A stretch of 64,000 nucleotides of DNA, from assembly GCA_002943765.1 (NCBI GenBank), contig PQWQ01000025.1:186001-250000 (forward strand), written 5' to 3'. Numbering within the stretch: the stretch's first letter is position 1; every line of letters begins with the position of its first letter. The stretch is from Psoroptes ovis. Taxonomy: Eukaryota > Arthropoda > Arachnida > Sarcoptiformes > Psoroptidae. Both the position numbers and the translations under genes were made by a program. Positions 23,035 through 35,143 of the stretch are shown here, piece by piece. The notes under the pieces are model-generated. The model was not told the origin of the DNA. It was given only the letters and a program-made list of their open reading frames with translations, and ran no database searches.

Positions 23035-24816
23035 TTCATCATTGATTTTCTGCTTGTTTGATTCTTTGTTATTCGTATCTTTTGATTAATCACTTCACAA
23101 GCATAGCAGCCACAATAAAATATTAGAATCACGAATAAATTTGTTGGGAAATTCAACAAAACTTTACGGACAAGCACCTGGCCAATATGATTATTCGACA
23201 GGAATATTATATTGGACAGATAGGCCAGCATCAATAGTGGCGCTGCTATCAGTGCTTTGAGATTCGAACAATGTCGTTGATCATCGAACGAAATGATTCG
23301 ATCCAAGAACGTGAGCACGATGTTCAACGATATCCAAACGATGATCGTATCGGCGAGGCCATGCCATATGCCGATGACCAAGAAACAAATGATCAGCGAT
23401 ACGGACCGCTTAGCGAGTGATCGATTTGGGCCGTTCAACGGAATGTAAAAGTACCTATGGGGGTTCAAAGGGTTTTGGAAAAGATTCGAAATTATTCGCA
23501 AGGTCCGAATGAGCAGTGAACAAAGGCTTACTTGAGTAGAAATCGGTACAAACCACGATCAAATTTCTTCCATAAATATGATGTTTGATATACATGGCCT
23601 ATGCATTCGGGCGGTTGTTCTATGACCCCTTCGAGGCCATCGATCAGCGATAATCGCTGACAAACCCCATAGATTATGAAATATTTAAGGTAAAACAAGA
23701 TCATTAATGAGTATCCAAGGCCACATAGGGCCGAGATGCTGAAATTGTCGAAATCATCGATTGAATATTGAAATGTTGATGAATAAATTAAATGCGAGAG
23801 GATTTCAAATATTACAGTCCATGTGATAACCCTTGATAATTTCAATATTTTTCGGGTTAGACCCTCATGTGGTCCTTCGGCCCTCAGGCTCTTCATCTAA
23901 ATCCATGGAGAATCATGCGAAATTACTCAGTATTCGAACTCATACAAATCAAATGGACTCACCGATCGATAGAAATCATCGAAATTATAAATCGGCCCAA
24001 AGAAAAATGGGGGCAAATAGAACAAATAAGCCAAACGGATCGAGCGGAATCCAAGGTCATGACGATAGTATCGATAATTATGATAATAATCGATTGAACA
24101 GCTGAGTAATTTAGCGTTCAGCCACGTGATACTCACGTGGATTAAGAAGTGGGTCTCTTCTTCATTATTTTCAATCGAATTATCGGTGTTTAGCTGGGAA
24201 TCGATCCATCGATTAGCCCCGAGGATCGATGAGATGAAAATTGAATAATTCAATAGGTGTAACCATTGATTATTATGGAATATTTGAATGACCACATGTT
24301 CAATAACGAATACGATGAGGATATTGGCTGTGATTATGGCCAAAAATGTCCATGAAATCAAATGGACGACCACCAGCGATGTATAGGTGACCATGTACCA
24401 TGGTAGATACTGCCAAATGCACAGGTATTAGGCTTTGAATTTGAATTAATTGAAATGACAAACCTTTGGGCTCCACAATTTGACCAAATTCAATCCAATC
24501 GAATGGCAAATTAACACGGAAATTCGGTGATCAATGAAGAATCGCTTCACCACTTGCCATTCGAAATCACTGATATCCAATGGATGATCTTCGAGTCCGG
24601 TAGCCTTAGTGAACCATGTTTGATGCTGCAGATCATTTTGGTTGATTCGGTACAAGTTCACTGTGAATTAATCAAAATTAATTTAAATCGAATCAAAATC
24701 GAATGATTTGTTCAAGACTTACGGCGTGATTCACGGTAAAATTGCCAAATACAATACAGAATCGATGTGGAAAACACTGTTAAATAAACAATGAATTCAA
24801 ATGATGCTCTCACCAT
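23031..24816 (-). CDS. HHAT: Hedgehog acyltransferase (MBOAT family)
   Basis: Five exons on the minus strand: 24723-24816, 24464-24660, 23963-24409, 23532-23896, 23031-23454. All phases agree and the product is 508 residues (the animal enzyme is about 490). It is a polytopic membrane-bound O-acyltransferase; the family palmitoylates the N-terminus of Hedgehog ligands in the ER lumen (rasp/skinny hedgehog in flies). Supporting sequence: the segment PPECIGHVYQTSYLWKKFDR, the RFLLKYFYIPL stretch and the WHG motif with the catalytic His at about residue 399 (GIWHGLADTI). Many hydrophobic helices are visible. The gene starts MVRASFEFIVYLTVFSTSIL, a membrane segment. The stop codon lies inside a MITE terminus, so the last few residues may be altered from the ancestral end. 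Orthology to HHAT rather than the HHATL/GUP1 branch is likely but not proven. Confidence 0.9.
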
Positions 24817-27409
24817 TGATGTTTTGGCGCCAAAATTTTCAAAAATTAAAAAAAATTCGAAGAATTTTCTCAGAATATCGCCACTGCATTAGTTGTCACT
24901 GTGCATGTATGTAACACAAAATCATTCGATTAACCTTCGAGAACCTTCAAAATATTTTTTTATGTTTTTTCTCAAAATGAAGGTTAATCAAAATATTAAC
25001 CTTAGAAACAGAAATTAAAAATCCCAGGCATTGACATGTGTGTATGTGTTCAGTGTACACACATACACTGTACACATACACATACACATACATACATTGA
25101 TAAATACACACACACATACACGTTAACGTACACATACACACTCATATACACACACACACAATGGTCAATGCATTCGATGGGTGAAAATAGTCGAGTTTCA
25201 AAAACCAATCAACAGATGGCGCCACTGGTCATGTAAACAAAACATTTAACCAGGCATAAAACAAATGAGGAAAACATTAAATCTTATTTCATTTTTAATA
25301 TTTGAGTCAAAAAATACGTCGAAAAATAGTCAAAAATAATCAGATTAAACAACTCCAATTTGTTAATTAATCAAAATCTATTGAAAATTAGCCAAAAAAA
25401 AAATACAGGGTTAAAGCTTCGAATTGTGGCCAAAACACGCGAAACAATACGGCAAACTCGATCAATTAAATCAGTGAATGTGAGTAATCAGTGAATTCCG
25501 AAGAATTCCATTGAATTTCGGGCTTGGAAAATGAATCAATTCGACTGAACCGACTCCAACGTTTCAAAGCCCGTCAAATACACACACAGCAACCATTAAA
25601 TGAATGAATCAAATGAACACACAACGCACAAATTCATTGATAAAACAAAGAATTTCTTGAGAAATTCTTAAGAAATTCATGTGAAATTCCTTAGCCACAA
25701 CCAAACAAGCCAACAAATAGACTCATTGAATCATAATTCAATGAAATTTGATACTTTTGACCGATCGAATTCAAGCTTTTCATCATTTTAAATTCGGACA
25801 ATATTCGGCCATTTTGATTTCGATTTTGCATTCATCAGTGTTTGAATATGAAGATGCTTCAAGAATTACATTTGCCATAAGTTTCAATGGGGAATTTTAA
25901 TAAATAAATCAATGATTACGTGCCAAATTAATGGATAAATGTCAATGATCTTAGCAAATTTTCAATGTTGAGCCTAATTTCAGTGAAGAGTCATTGAATT
26001 ATTCATTGTTTTTGACCCTGTTAAAATATACATTGAAAACAACGAATAAAGGTCAAGGATAACTGATTAAATGGTTCAAAGATTTGTTTTTTAAGATCAA
26101 AATAAGCTTTACATCATCATTGATTAATTGATTCACTCAAAAAATTGGTCATTCAACAAAGTGCAAATGATTCGATTTGTTTACATTTTTGAAGAAATTT
26201 CTAAACAAATTTTAAAACATTTAAAAAAACACCTTCAGGCAAAATTACTAATGTTTTTGTTATAAGATTTGCTCAGACTTATAAATAATTCATTCATCTG
26301 ATTCATTCACTTGTCAAATCATCCATCTACACACACACACACACACACAGTCAGTCATTCATCACATTTAAATACATGAATCATTCATTTATCTGTGAAG
26401 AGAAATGAACAAGTAAACAAGTAAGTCTAAGCAAATTGAATAGAAGGCAAGTCATTAAGTTATTTTGTAATTAATTCATTTAATTAATTCAATTAATTAA
26501 ATATAGAAAACACATACTGACATAGTCTTGCTGTATTCGAGTGCATTAAATCATTGAATAATAAGCCGTAATTTGAATTTATAATCGAATCAAAATACAT
26601 TCGAAAATCTATTTATTGATTTGTTTATTATCAATACATACATAAATGTGTCCAAGATTAGATAATAATGAATTGATGTAAAAAGAGAGAGAGCTGTTTA
26701 TTTACATGAATATTTATTTGTTTCTCACCACTTATCAAATAAATATTGAATATCACTGAATACACAGTTGATTAACATCGATTTGAATCAACGAAAATCT
26801 AAATTGAATCGAATCATCAACAAACAAAATATCAACAATAACACCGTTACTCTATTATTATTATTCATTTGTTTGAAGATATGAGATTGCTGCCCATCTA
26901 GAATTCTAACAAAACATTCGAAAAATATATATATTTCATTCATTGTTATTGTTATTATTATTGGTCATTGATCAATTGATCATCAACAAATCATCAGCAA
27001 AAAAAAAAAACAATTGAAATTCATTGATGAAATTCTTTGGAATTTTGCTTCAGTAATTTGTTGTGAAAATAATTCAAAAAATCAAAACATTATTGATATT
27101 ATCATTGACCAATTGCCTGCCACAAAAACAATGATTGCAACCGATTGTTGATTGTTGATTGATTGTTTTGACAATCGATTGTGGTTAACCATTCATTGGT
27201 TTAATCAATCGAAACAATAAACACAATATCGATTGTTTGAAATACGATAACATTCGAATATTGACATTGATCATTCCAGTCTTATTCATTCATTCATCAG
27301 TGTAATACCCAGTAATCATTCGTGCTCATATCATCGGAATATTTCCACCACCAAGAAGATTCCACGATCAAATTCAAAACCCCATAGCCATAATCAAATC
27401 GAACAAAAA
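24817..27409. other. Intergenic region between HHAT and ITPK1
   Basis: Divergent-gene interval with no recognisable exon. It contains a CA/TG dinucleotide tract at 25036-25160, a short CA run at 26330-26349, an AGATGGCGCCACT word at 25214 that recurs at 41060, and AATTGATTGAT-type simple sequence. No MITE was found here, unlike the left half of the window. Confidence 0.55.
25036..25160. repeat. Imperfect CA/TG microsatellite
   Basis: Alternating TGTG/ACACATACAC units with short interruptions; both strands give spurious Cys/Val/Tyr- or Thr/His-rich frames. Confidence 0.85.
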
Positions 27410-29076
27410 ATGCTCCAATCCAGACGTATCGGTTATTGTTGGAGTGAACGTAAAGGTCAAAAGATAAATGTCAAAGAGTTGACCGAGAATTTCGCCCGAA
27501 GCGGTTATGAATTTGTTCGAATTGATTTAGATATCGATCTAGATCGCCAGGGGCCATTCGATCTGATCATTCATAAACTATCGGATCTGCTGTATCAAAC
27601 TGATTGTGATCAAGCGGCTCGGAAACAAATTGAATCATTTGAACGTTATCTACGAGCACATCCAGAGATAATTGTCATTGATCCGATTGAAAATGTATCA
27701 AAAATACTTGATCGTTATCATCAATACAAAATAATCGAAGACAGTGATTTGGCTAAAGAAGGTATGTCGTTGATTCATTGGTCCACTGATTAATTCCTTT
27801 GAATCCCCGCCCAACAGATGGTGTATTTACGCCCACATTCGTTGAAATGACCACGAAAAATGTTGATGAAAATCTCGCCAAATTGAAAGCGGCCAACGTT
27901 CGATTCCCGTTCGGTAAGTGTCACATCGATTGATTTGATTGAATATCGTTCGAATTAATAAATCAATTTTCGTATAGTTTGTAAACCGATGCGTGCCCAA
28001 GGTACCCGATATGCACATAAAATGTCCATAATTTTTGATGAAAATGGTCTTGATTCGATTAATCCACCATGTGTTGCACAAACATTTATCAATCATAATG
28101 CTCGACTCTATAAGCTATTTATAATTAAAGATAAATATTATGTTATTGAACGGCCATCGATTAAGAATTTTAAGCCAAATAGTAAGTAATTGGAATTTGG
28201 TTGTTCGAAAAGTTTTGGCCGATTAATCGAATAGAGTTGCACATGAAAATTCCGCCAGAACTTTTCGGACAACCTAAATATTTTCAATTCGAACTAATCT
28301 TAATTTTCCCATATTTCACCCGTTTAGAACACTATGAAACTGTACATTTTGATAGTCACGATATATCGAAACCATATTCATCATCTTCGCTGATCGAATT
28401 GGATGAAGATGATCTGCTCGAACAGCAGCAGCAGTGTTCGAATTCGAATTCAATGACCATAATAAATAATCGCCATCGCCAACAACGGCCAGATCATCAA
28501 CGTTTTGATCGTATTGTAAATATCATTACTCGTGAACTAGGCCTATACCTGTTGGGTATCGATGTCATCATTGAAAATGAAACCAATCGCTATGCAATTA
28601 TCGATATGAATACGTTTCCAGGTTATGATGGGGTGGAGAATTTTTGTGAAAAATTTTGTAAAATTATTATCGATGAAATATCGATTGTTAATCGTCGATA
28701 TTCGATGGTGATGAATGGTCACCATCATGACCCCCAAAGTGGCCACCTTTGTCCAGATGATGATGATCATCGTCAGCAAAAATCGAATCATTCGGATCAA
28801 CATTCGAATCAAGAATCGAATGAATTCGATTCGAACAAAAAACATTCGAATTCGAAATCATCAACCGCGAATACATTCGATATCGATAGTGGTATCGATA
28901 CCAGTGATTCATGTGATGAAAAGAAAAATAATCATTCCGATGGTCAACAGCAGACGAAATCAATGAATAATAATACACCGATCAAATGCTATAAAAAACA
29001 ACGTTGGCATCAACAGCAACAGCAGCAGCAACAATCAAATGCCACCAATAATCTAATCAATGATAATGGTAAATGA
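27410..29076 (+). CDS. ITPK1: Inositol-tetrakisphosphate 1-kinase
   Basis: Four exons: 27410-27761, 27818-27913, 27978-28181, 28328-29076; all phase 1 joins; 466 residues. It belongs to the ATP-grasp inositol phosphate kinase family, which phosphorylates Ins(3,4,5,6)P4 and Ins(1,3,4)P3. Visible signatures: RIGYCWSERKGQKINVKEL at the start, DLIIHKLSDLLYQ, DPIENVSKILDRYHQYKII, VCKPMRAQGTRYAHKM (ATP-binding core), VAQTFINHNARLYKLFII, and the metal-binding IDMNTFPGYDG near residue 310. Compared with vertebrate ITPK1 there is a Ser/Asp/Gln-rich insert of about 35 residues in exon 4 and a long His/Asp/Asn/Gln-rich tail after the catalytic domain. Intron 3 contains a MITE. The frame ends at AAATGA right beside a possible GTAAAT donor, so one more exon cannot be excluded. 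Confidence 0.93.
28197..28278. mobile_element. Mariner-like MITE in ITPK1 intron 3
   Basis: GGTTGTTCGAAAAGTTTTGG to GAACTTTTCGGACAACCTAA, with GGCC-type arms on both sides (TTTTGGCCGATTAATC and CCGCCAGAAC). It fills over half of the 146-nt intron. Confidence 0.85.
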
Positions 29077-29552
29077 AGTCTCAAAGCTCCAATAACCATC
29101 GATTGATTCGATCGAATCAATCGATCACAATCGAAACGACTCGACCCGATTTTCAGTCCGGTTATCGACATTGATCATCATCATTCGGTTAGTGATGAGC
29201 ATAATGTTTACCTTACCATTGAAGGTTAATCTTTAATACTGATCGATCAAGCGATTAACCTTTGACCATTATCATCATTACAGTCATTTCCATCGATCAT
29301 TAACCTTCATCATCTTTTTTTCTATTTGAATTTATTTAATTCGATTCATTTCTTCAAAATCCATTTATTTCTATTATTTTTCATTTTACAAGAATTCTTA
29401 TCAATGTTTGTATCATAATTTATCATATAAGCCAACAACGATTCATAATTTAGTAAACAAACACAACGAATAGTGAGTCTTATACACACATTCATATATT
29501 TATATTTATGTATTTGAATATCAATAATAAACAACGATTTTCCATGCAAAAT
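29077..29552. other. ITPK1 / DTD1 convergent intergenic
   Basis: Between convergent genes. The sequence is AT-rich with TCGATTGATTCGATCG-type repeats near 29100; no exon was supported. Confidence 0.5.
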
Positions 29553-30188
29553 TCACTGGTTATCAGCTGATTTTTCCGCCAATTTGCTTGGCGATTCCAA
29601 ATTGACCGTAACCGGGCCATCATTAACAATGTTTACGGCCATTTTAGCACCAAATATTCCATCAAATATCTTCGTCGGGTCATATTGTCGCCGTAATTTC
29701 TCCAGCAAACTATCATACATCACTTGAGAATCGGTGGCATTCATCGATTTATGAAAATCCAACCGATTACCTTTAAGGGTTGAATATAATGTAAATTGTG
29801 AAATGCAGAGAATTTCGAATTGTTTTTCGGTGACATTCACCGACCATCTTCGGCCTGTTTCATCATTATCGAATAGGCATAGTCTCAAGATTTTATTTGC
29901 ACTGAAACAAGGATTGATTAGGTGGAAATAGAATTAATTAATTAATTAGAATTTGAATCAAATTAATCAATGATCAGCTGATCTCTGACTTACATCCAAT
30001 CGGAATCTGATTCTTGATCATCACGCGAAATGCCGATCAGTACACAAAGGCCTGGACCTATCTTTGAAATTATCTTGTCATCGACTGAAGCAGTAAATTG
30101 ATTAGTTGAAAGGGTTTCAAAGGGTTAAATCCTTTAAGCACATACCTGAAACTGATGCCGATTTGACCCGTTGTATGACGGCACGCAT
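29553..30188 (-). CDS. DTD1: D-aminoacyl-tRNA deacylase
   Basis: Three minus-strand exons: 30146-30188, 29994-30084, 29553-29901; 160 residues. It begins MRAVIQRVKSASVSV, the standard DTD start, then IGPGLCVLIGISRDD and ANKILRLCLFDNDETGRRWSVNV. The two active-site motifs are present: SQFTLYS and NDGPVTVNLESP (the GP dipeptide that screens the chirality of the aminoacyl moiety). The enzyme hydrolyses D-aminoacyl-tRNAs and some Gly-tRNA(Ala) in the cytosol. Length is as in the core family; the longer vertebrate tail is absent. It is convergent with ITPK1. Confidence 0.95.
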
Positions 30189-31607
30189 AATATCGCTGGT
30201 ATTCTTGGCTGATGCAGTCTTGAGACGTGTGATGGTCATTCAAGTGATGGACGAAACTATTACTGGTGAAAACTATCGATTCTATCGAAAAAAAATCGAT
30301 GGTCATTTGAAGAAGAAAAAAAAATTCGAATTTTTTTTTTCACAAAAAAATTTTCAAAACACTTAGGTTATGTGCAGCTTGATTGATTTGTTTTGAAATT
30401 TTTTTCATTTTTTAAAGGTTTAAACCTTAATCATTCATCAAACAATTTTGATCGAAGACATCAAATATTCAATGACGTATTTGAATTTATTCACCACATA
30501 ATCAAAAATGTACCGAATACGTAAATGACTGAAGAAATGTGAAGAAGAAAATGTCTTCGAAATCAATCGTTGATCATTGATTGCATCGATTTCAATTTGT
30601 TTATTTGAATCATTTGTAATCATTCATAATGTGACATATCAATCAATGAAATGATGATGGAAGAAATATTTATGATGTTTATATGATTTATAAGTGATAA
30701 ATATGAATGATAATAAAATGAGTATTACGATGATCATTTGATGACGATTCACAGGATTCAATTTATAAGAGAAAGAATACGAAACCATTGACAATTTTTG
30801 GGTGCTTTTCTCTTCAGGTTCGGACGACACCAAAGCAAAACTGAACAGATGATCAATCAGTGTTAGATCAGCGATATTAGCCTTGGATTCGATGGATCAT
30901 TTGGCGCATTTGATGGACAATTGAAGCAATTGAATCGACCGATCCGAATCTTTGATTAACCTTTGAGCACCTAAGAAATGGATAGATTAAATCAAACGAT
31001 TATTAAACAAAAGAGTATTATTATTCAATGAATTATGAGATATAAATGTACATAAATCATATTTATCAATGATAAAATCAAAATTATAAAATAATCATCT
31101 TTGGATCATTATTATCAGCAATCAAGCAAATAGCTAGTAAGCAATATAATAATCATGAATGAAAGAAAAAAAAAAAATACTAATTATCAAATGCGATAAG
31201 GATTTATGTGATTTTGTGTGGTTGTTTTGTTTTAAAATATAATGGTAAGCATTGATTGCTATATTTATATCTAAATATTAAGTTGTCCGAAAAGTTCTGG
31301 CTGATTTTTCATGTACAACTCTATTGTGATTAAGCGGAATGAACTTTTCGGACAACCTAATATTTAGATAATTATAGAAAGATAATGATAATTAATTGAT
31401 AATTACTTGATATTTATGATCAGTGATGTTTGAATCAAATGAATGAATCTAAATTGAAGACTTTGTATTGTATTTTCTTACTAATTGATTTTCTCTTGTT
31501 TTATTTAGGCGCATTAAGCCAATCAGCCATCAAAATTGGACTTAATTCCAATTCGAATTTCGAATCTTTTTGATGAAACATGTGAATTCGATTCGTGTCT
31601 AGAGGTC
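30189..31607. other. Intergenic upstream of DTD1 and the zinc-finger gene
   Basis: AT-rich, with one MITE at 31278. A splice acceptor (TTATTTAG, ending 31509) precedes the next gene, and an in-frame TAA at 31515 shows that 31510-31607 is 5' UTR, so a non-coding first exon should lie upstream. Small minus-strand ORFs near 30440-30830 show no conserved features. Confidence 0.5.
31278..31360 (+). mobile_element. Mariner-like MITE, subfamily A
   Basis: TTAAGTTGTCCGAAAAGTTC to GAACTTTTCGGACAACCTAA, TA-flanked on the right. Confidence 0.88.
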
Positions 31608-33986
31608 ATGGACTCTGCTCATAATCACCACCAAGAATCACCACCATCATTCACTAATCCAACAAAATCATTGATCATGTCAACATCGAGCAGGGATATG
31701 AGTCTCTCAGGCTATAACCATGAAGAAAACGATGTAAATACGCCTATAGTCGGCCATAGTAGCTCGGCCAAACTTAGTCTACCGATGCCCGAAGTGATCG
31801 AAATGCTCAAAAATCTGGCCGCTTGTAATGAAAAACTGTACAAATGGGAACAATCCACACGGAAATTGCGGCGAATTCGATTCGATGACCGTAATAAGCG
31901 ACAGTTGAATGAAATAATTGATTTGTGAGTACCCTAAGTACCAAGATTTCCCTGCGTCAAATCCACTAATTGTGATCTTCCATTTAATTTAGTGTCAATC
32001 AGAAGCGATCCACCCGTGAAAAGGCCATCTACCTGTATCAACAGCTTGGGTCAAAATGTTGTAAACACGGGAATTATATTGGAGCCGCCAAGGCGTTCGA
32101 ACGTGCTGCCACACTGCTAATCGATATTACCGATTCGAATGAAATTGATTCGATGACTAAATCGAATGACGATAGGATAAATCGACAAAAAATTCAACAA
32201 ACAATCGATTGTTTACAGCTGGCTATCGATAATTATGATCAAATCCATAAATATAAACATGCCGGTACATTACATTATCGTTGTTCACGTATACTGCGCT
32301 TGTTTCCAGCGTATTCGACCAGTGAACAAATTGAATATCATCATTTGAAAGCATTGGAATATTTCACAAAGCCTGATCATGAAGTTAAACAACGTAAACG
32401 TATTGATGTAAGTCTATTGTTTTTTAGGTTGTCCGGAAAGTTTTGGCCGATTTTCATCCACAACTCTATCTGTTAAGCCGAATGAACTTTTCGGACAACC
32501 TAATACATTATTTCATTAGTTGATTTATTCAAAATTCTCCAATTCCACCCAACAGGGCCTGAAAATCAGCTGTTATTCCTCATCCTCTTCATCGACATGG
32601 GCCAGCATATCATCATCAACCTCGTCCACCTCATCATCATCATCATCATTGAAATCGTCAGATATGGGTGGAAATAGACGAAATAATCATCATTCGAATC
32701 ATAAACATTCGACAACGACTCATCATAAGCGAACTATAACCACGACCAATCATCACCATCATTTGATCAAATTCCATCATATCGATGATGATGAAGACGA
32801 TGACGACGAAGATGATGACCTAGATGATGATTGTTACGATGTTCTGGATGGAAATATGGGCCCCGGTAATGCGACTGACGCTGATTATGGCCCATTCAAT
32901 GATAACGGTCGTGAAACAATCGAATCTGATGGTGAAAATCTCGAAGATGACCCGATCAACGAAATGCGATCAAACATTAATGGCAACGATGATGAAGGTG
33001 ACCAAGGGTTATCGCCGATATTCACCAATGAATCAATGACCCCATCATCGACGCCAGCGACACCTACATCGTCGAACGTGTCGATTTCGTCTCGAAAACA
33101 TTCGAAACACCGGTCATCAACATCACCGAACATTCGATATTCGAATCATCATCAGTCGATTTTTGGCCATGAATCAGAATTAACCAGGTCCACGAGACAA
33201 TATCTACGATATCATAAGCATCATAGGTCATTGCCCCTGTCTTCATATCATCATCTGGACAGCTATCAAGGTCACCAGGGTCATCATTATTCGAAATCTT
33301 CAGCTTCGAGCCTCATAAATTATCGCTGCATGGAAGATCGTATTGAATCGGCGCGAAAATTGGTCAAAAAACTTCATAAATCTTGCCCATTTTATGAGGT
33401 CATAACCAACGGGGTGAATTCAGGTCGTATTTATTGCCGACTGTGTGACCGTTTTTTAGGTGCCGTAAGTTCAACGTTGAAAAATCATGTCAACACCCAG
33501 GAGCATCGACAAGCTTTCGAAGATGTTCACCAGCAAACATCGCCGAATCTGGTGTCCGCAGCCGTGGCGCCGATCAACGGGACCCAATTCGCTAATCAGC
33601 CTCAGACCATGGTCAATTTTCAGTCCGCAAGCAGCTCCGATGATGGCCGAACAGAACTCACTGGGGTAGAAATGGCCGATTATCAACCGATGTATCAGCC
33701 GAATTCGGATTCATCGGCGACGATTTCAAATCAATCAGCTGACCCGACTCATCACCAGCAGCAACAATCATATGCACCATTACAACCACCCGCAACAGCT
33801 TACAATGGCCAGTCTTATAATCAATCATTTAACACCAGTCAATACAGTACGCACCATCACCAGCAGCAGCAACAATATCAACTGGATGGTTCGATTCATC
33901 AGCAGCAGCAATCGTTGCAGCAACAATTTCAACATTCGAATGCCGATGGCAACATTCGATTATCATCATCGACGGTGTTTAATTAG
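31608..33986 (+). CDS. TPR-like protein with BED-like zinc finger
   Basis: Three coding exons: 31608-31924, 31993-32407, 32556-33986 (phases 2 and 0); 720 residues. Not recognised as a named protein. The N-terminal half is mostly helical and resembles TPR/SNAP repeats (EKAIYLYQQLGSKCCKHGNY followed by IGAAKAFERAATLLIDI, then QKIQQTIDCLQLAIDNYDQI). A long Ser/His/Asp-rich region follows. Near residue 537 a single zinc finger appears, Cys-x2-Cys-x13-His-x5-His (CRLCDRFLGAVSSTLKNHVN), just after a basic helix (ESARKLVKKLHKSCPFYEVI). The C-terminus is Gln/Asn-rich. The spacing suits BED-type or double-stranded-RNA-type C2H2 fingers. Intron 2 is a 148-nt intron containing a MITE. A nuclear adaptor role is only a guess. 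Confidence 0.72.
32424..32503 (+). mobile_element. Mariner-like MITE in short intron
   Basis: TTAGGTTGTCCGGAAAGTTT to GAACTTTTCGGACAACCTAA. The host intron (32408-32555) would be about 68 nt without it. Confidence 0.88.
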
Positions 33987-34011
33987 CATTTTCATAGAAT
34001 TAGCCAATATA

Positions 34012-34091
34012 ATGGACTGTCCGGAAAGTTTTGGCCGATTTTCATGAGCATTTCTAATTGATTTATGCGCAAGAACATTTCGGACAACCAA
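34012..34091 (+). mobile_element. Mariner-like MITE, decayed core
   Basis: GGACTGTCCGGAAAGTTTTG to GAACATTTCGGACAACC. Confidence 0.8.
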
Positions 34092-34102
34092 TTTATTAAT
34101 AT

Positions 34103-34182
34103 AATAGGCTGTCCGAAAAGTTTTGGCCGATTTTCATAAGCAACTCTATTGATTAAGCCGAATGAACATTTCGGACAGTCTA
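34103..34182 (+). mobile_element. Mariner-like MITE, subfamily A
   Basis: TAATAGGCTGTCCGAAAAGT to GAACATTTCGGACAGTCTAA. Shares the AACATTTCGGAC change with the adjacent copy. Confidence 0.82.
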
Positions 34183-34324
34183 ATATTTTCTAAATTATTT
34201 AACCATAATTATGTTATTTATTTAATGAATAATTGTGTGATTATCGATTATTTCCCTAATCGAATATGTTCGGTTAAAAATGATATTTACAATAAACGTT
34301 TATGGAGACTTGTCCGGTCACAAT

Positions 34325-34873
34325 TTATTTGACCAACGGACGATTCTTGTCTTCATCATCACCATATTTTTCCTTGTATGCTCGTACTTCATTCATATAA
34401 CGGCTCCATGCTGAATCCGTATTGCCATCTTGATTCCTCGAATTACTTTGAGATGATTTCAATTTTTTCGATTTTTCAATCATACCAACTTTTAATATTT
34501 TCGGCTTACGTTTGTTGATGGCCAAGTTCGTTGCTGCTGATGATGGCTGTGGTCACAATGAAAACATATGAAAATCATCGATTTGTCCGTATCGCAAATC
34601 GGTACTCACCTCGGATTTCGGCTCTGCCGATTGGTCGTTCGGCTTGTCATCGGTCGCCGATCGATTCTGACCCTTGGACCCTTCTTGTTGCTGCTGCTGC
34701 TGCATCTTTTTGAACATTTCCAGGAAACTTCCATCATTCGCAAACTTGTTTCGCGGCTGTCCACCATCGTCGTCGTCGTCGCTGTCTTCATCGTCACTGG
34801 GCGGACGTTTTTTGATTTTATCATCGATTTCTCTCGATGATTGATTCGATTGTTTGTTGAATTTTGTTGACAT
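34325..34873 (-). CDS. TRIR: TRIR-type nuclear RNase-associated protein
   Basis: Two minus-strand exons: 34610-34873 and 34325-34546 (phase 0); 161 residues. It matches the small protein known as telomerase RNA component interacting RNase (C19orf43) in two blocks: FANDGSFLEMFKKM in the middle and, at the C-terminus, DSAWSRYMNEVRAYKEKYGD followed by DEDKNRPLVK. The N-terminus is an acidic Asp/Glu tract and a poly-Gln run follows the first block. The start MSTKFNKQ is preferred over an in-frame upstream Met at 34957, which would fall in the promoter. It is divergent from SWT1 across 270 bp that holds two CTATTTCGAC motifs. The nuclease activity of this family rests on limited published work. 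Confidence 0.88.
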
Positions 34874-34931
34874 TTTTCTCGGGGGATTTTTGTTTTTCAG
34901 AGAAAAAAAAATCTGAAAAAAATAAAATCGA

Positions 34932-34976
34932 CTATTTCGACCCAATGAGCTCGCCACTAAAATCGGCTATTTCGAC
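34932..34976 (-). promoter_or_regulatory. TRIR/SWT1 shared promoter motif pair
   Basis: CTATTTCGAC at 34932-34941 and CGGCTATTTCGAC at 34964-34976, in the short head-to-head interval. The second is the exact inverse of the 13-mer at 14596, 22182 and 58663. Confidence 0.5.
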
Positions 34977-35143
34977 AATGTAAACAAAAAATGAATTTTT
35001 TTTTTGTGTAAATGTCTTTATTGGTTTTTGTAAATTGGATTTGAAGATTACAAACTTGATTTGTTTTGAAATTTTTCCAAGCCTACGGCCTTTGAAAAAT
35101 TGCCTTCGAATCCCAAGTTCCCGCTGGTCCATAATCGCTCAAA

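Larger units (their letters stand above)
33987..34324. other. Convergent intergenic with two MITEs
   Basis: Between the zinc-finger gene and TRIR. Two MITEs occupy about half of it; the remainder is AT-rich and probably holds both 3' UTRs (AATAAA at 34291). Confidence 0.6.

Noticed and set aside
24947..25236. Cys/Val/Tyr- and Thr/His-rich frames
   Set aside because: They are translations of the CA/TG microsatellite.
28201..28330. Coding-like start MFEKFWPINR preceding the ITPK1 last exon
   Set aside because: It translates the intronic MITE; the acceptor at 28327 restores the ITPK1 frame.
29074..29160. An additional ITPK1 exon after a GTAAAT donor at 29069
   Set aside because: An acceptor TTTTCAG near 29155 exists, but the following frame shows no conservation; the immediate TGA is the simpler end.
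30438..30833. Two small minus-strand frames upstream of DTD1
   Set aside because: AT-rich composition, no conserved motif and no splice continuity.
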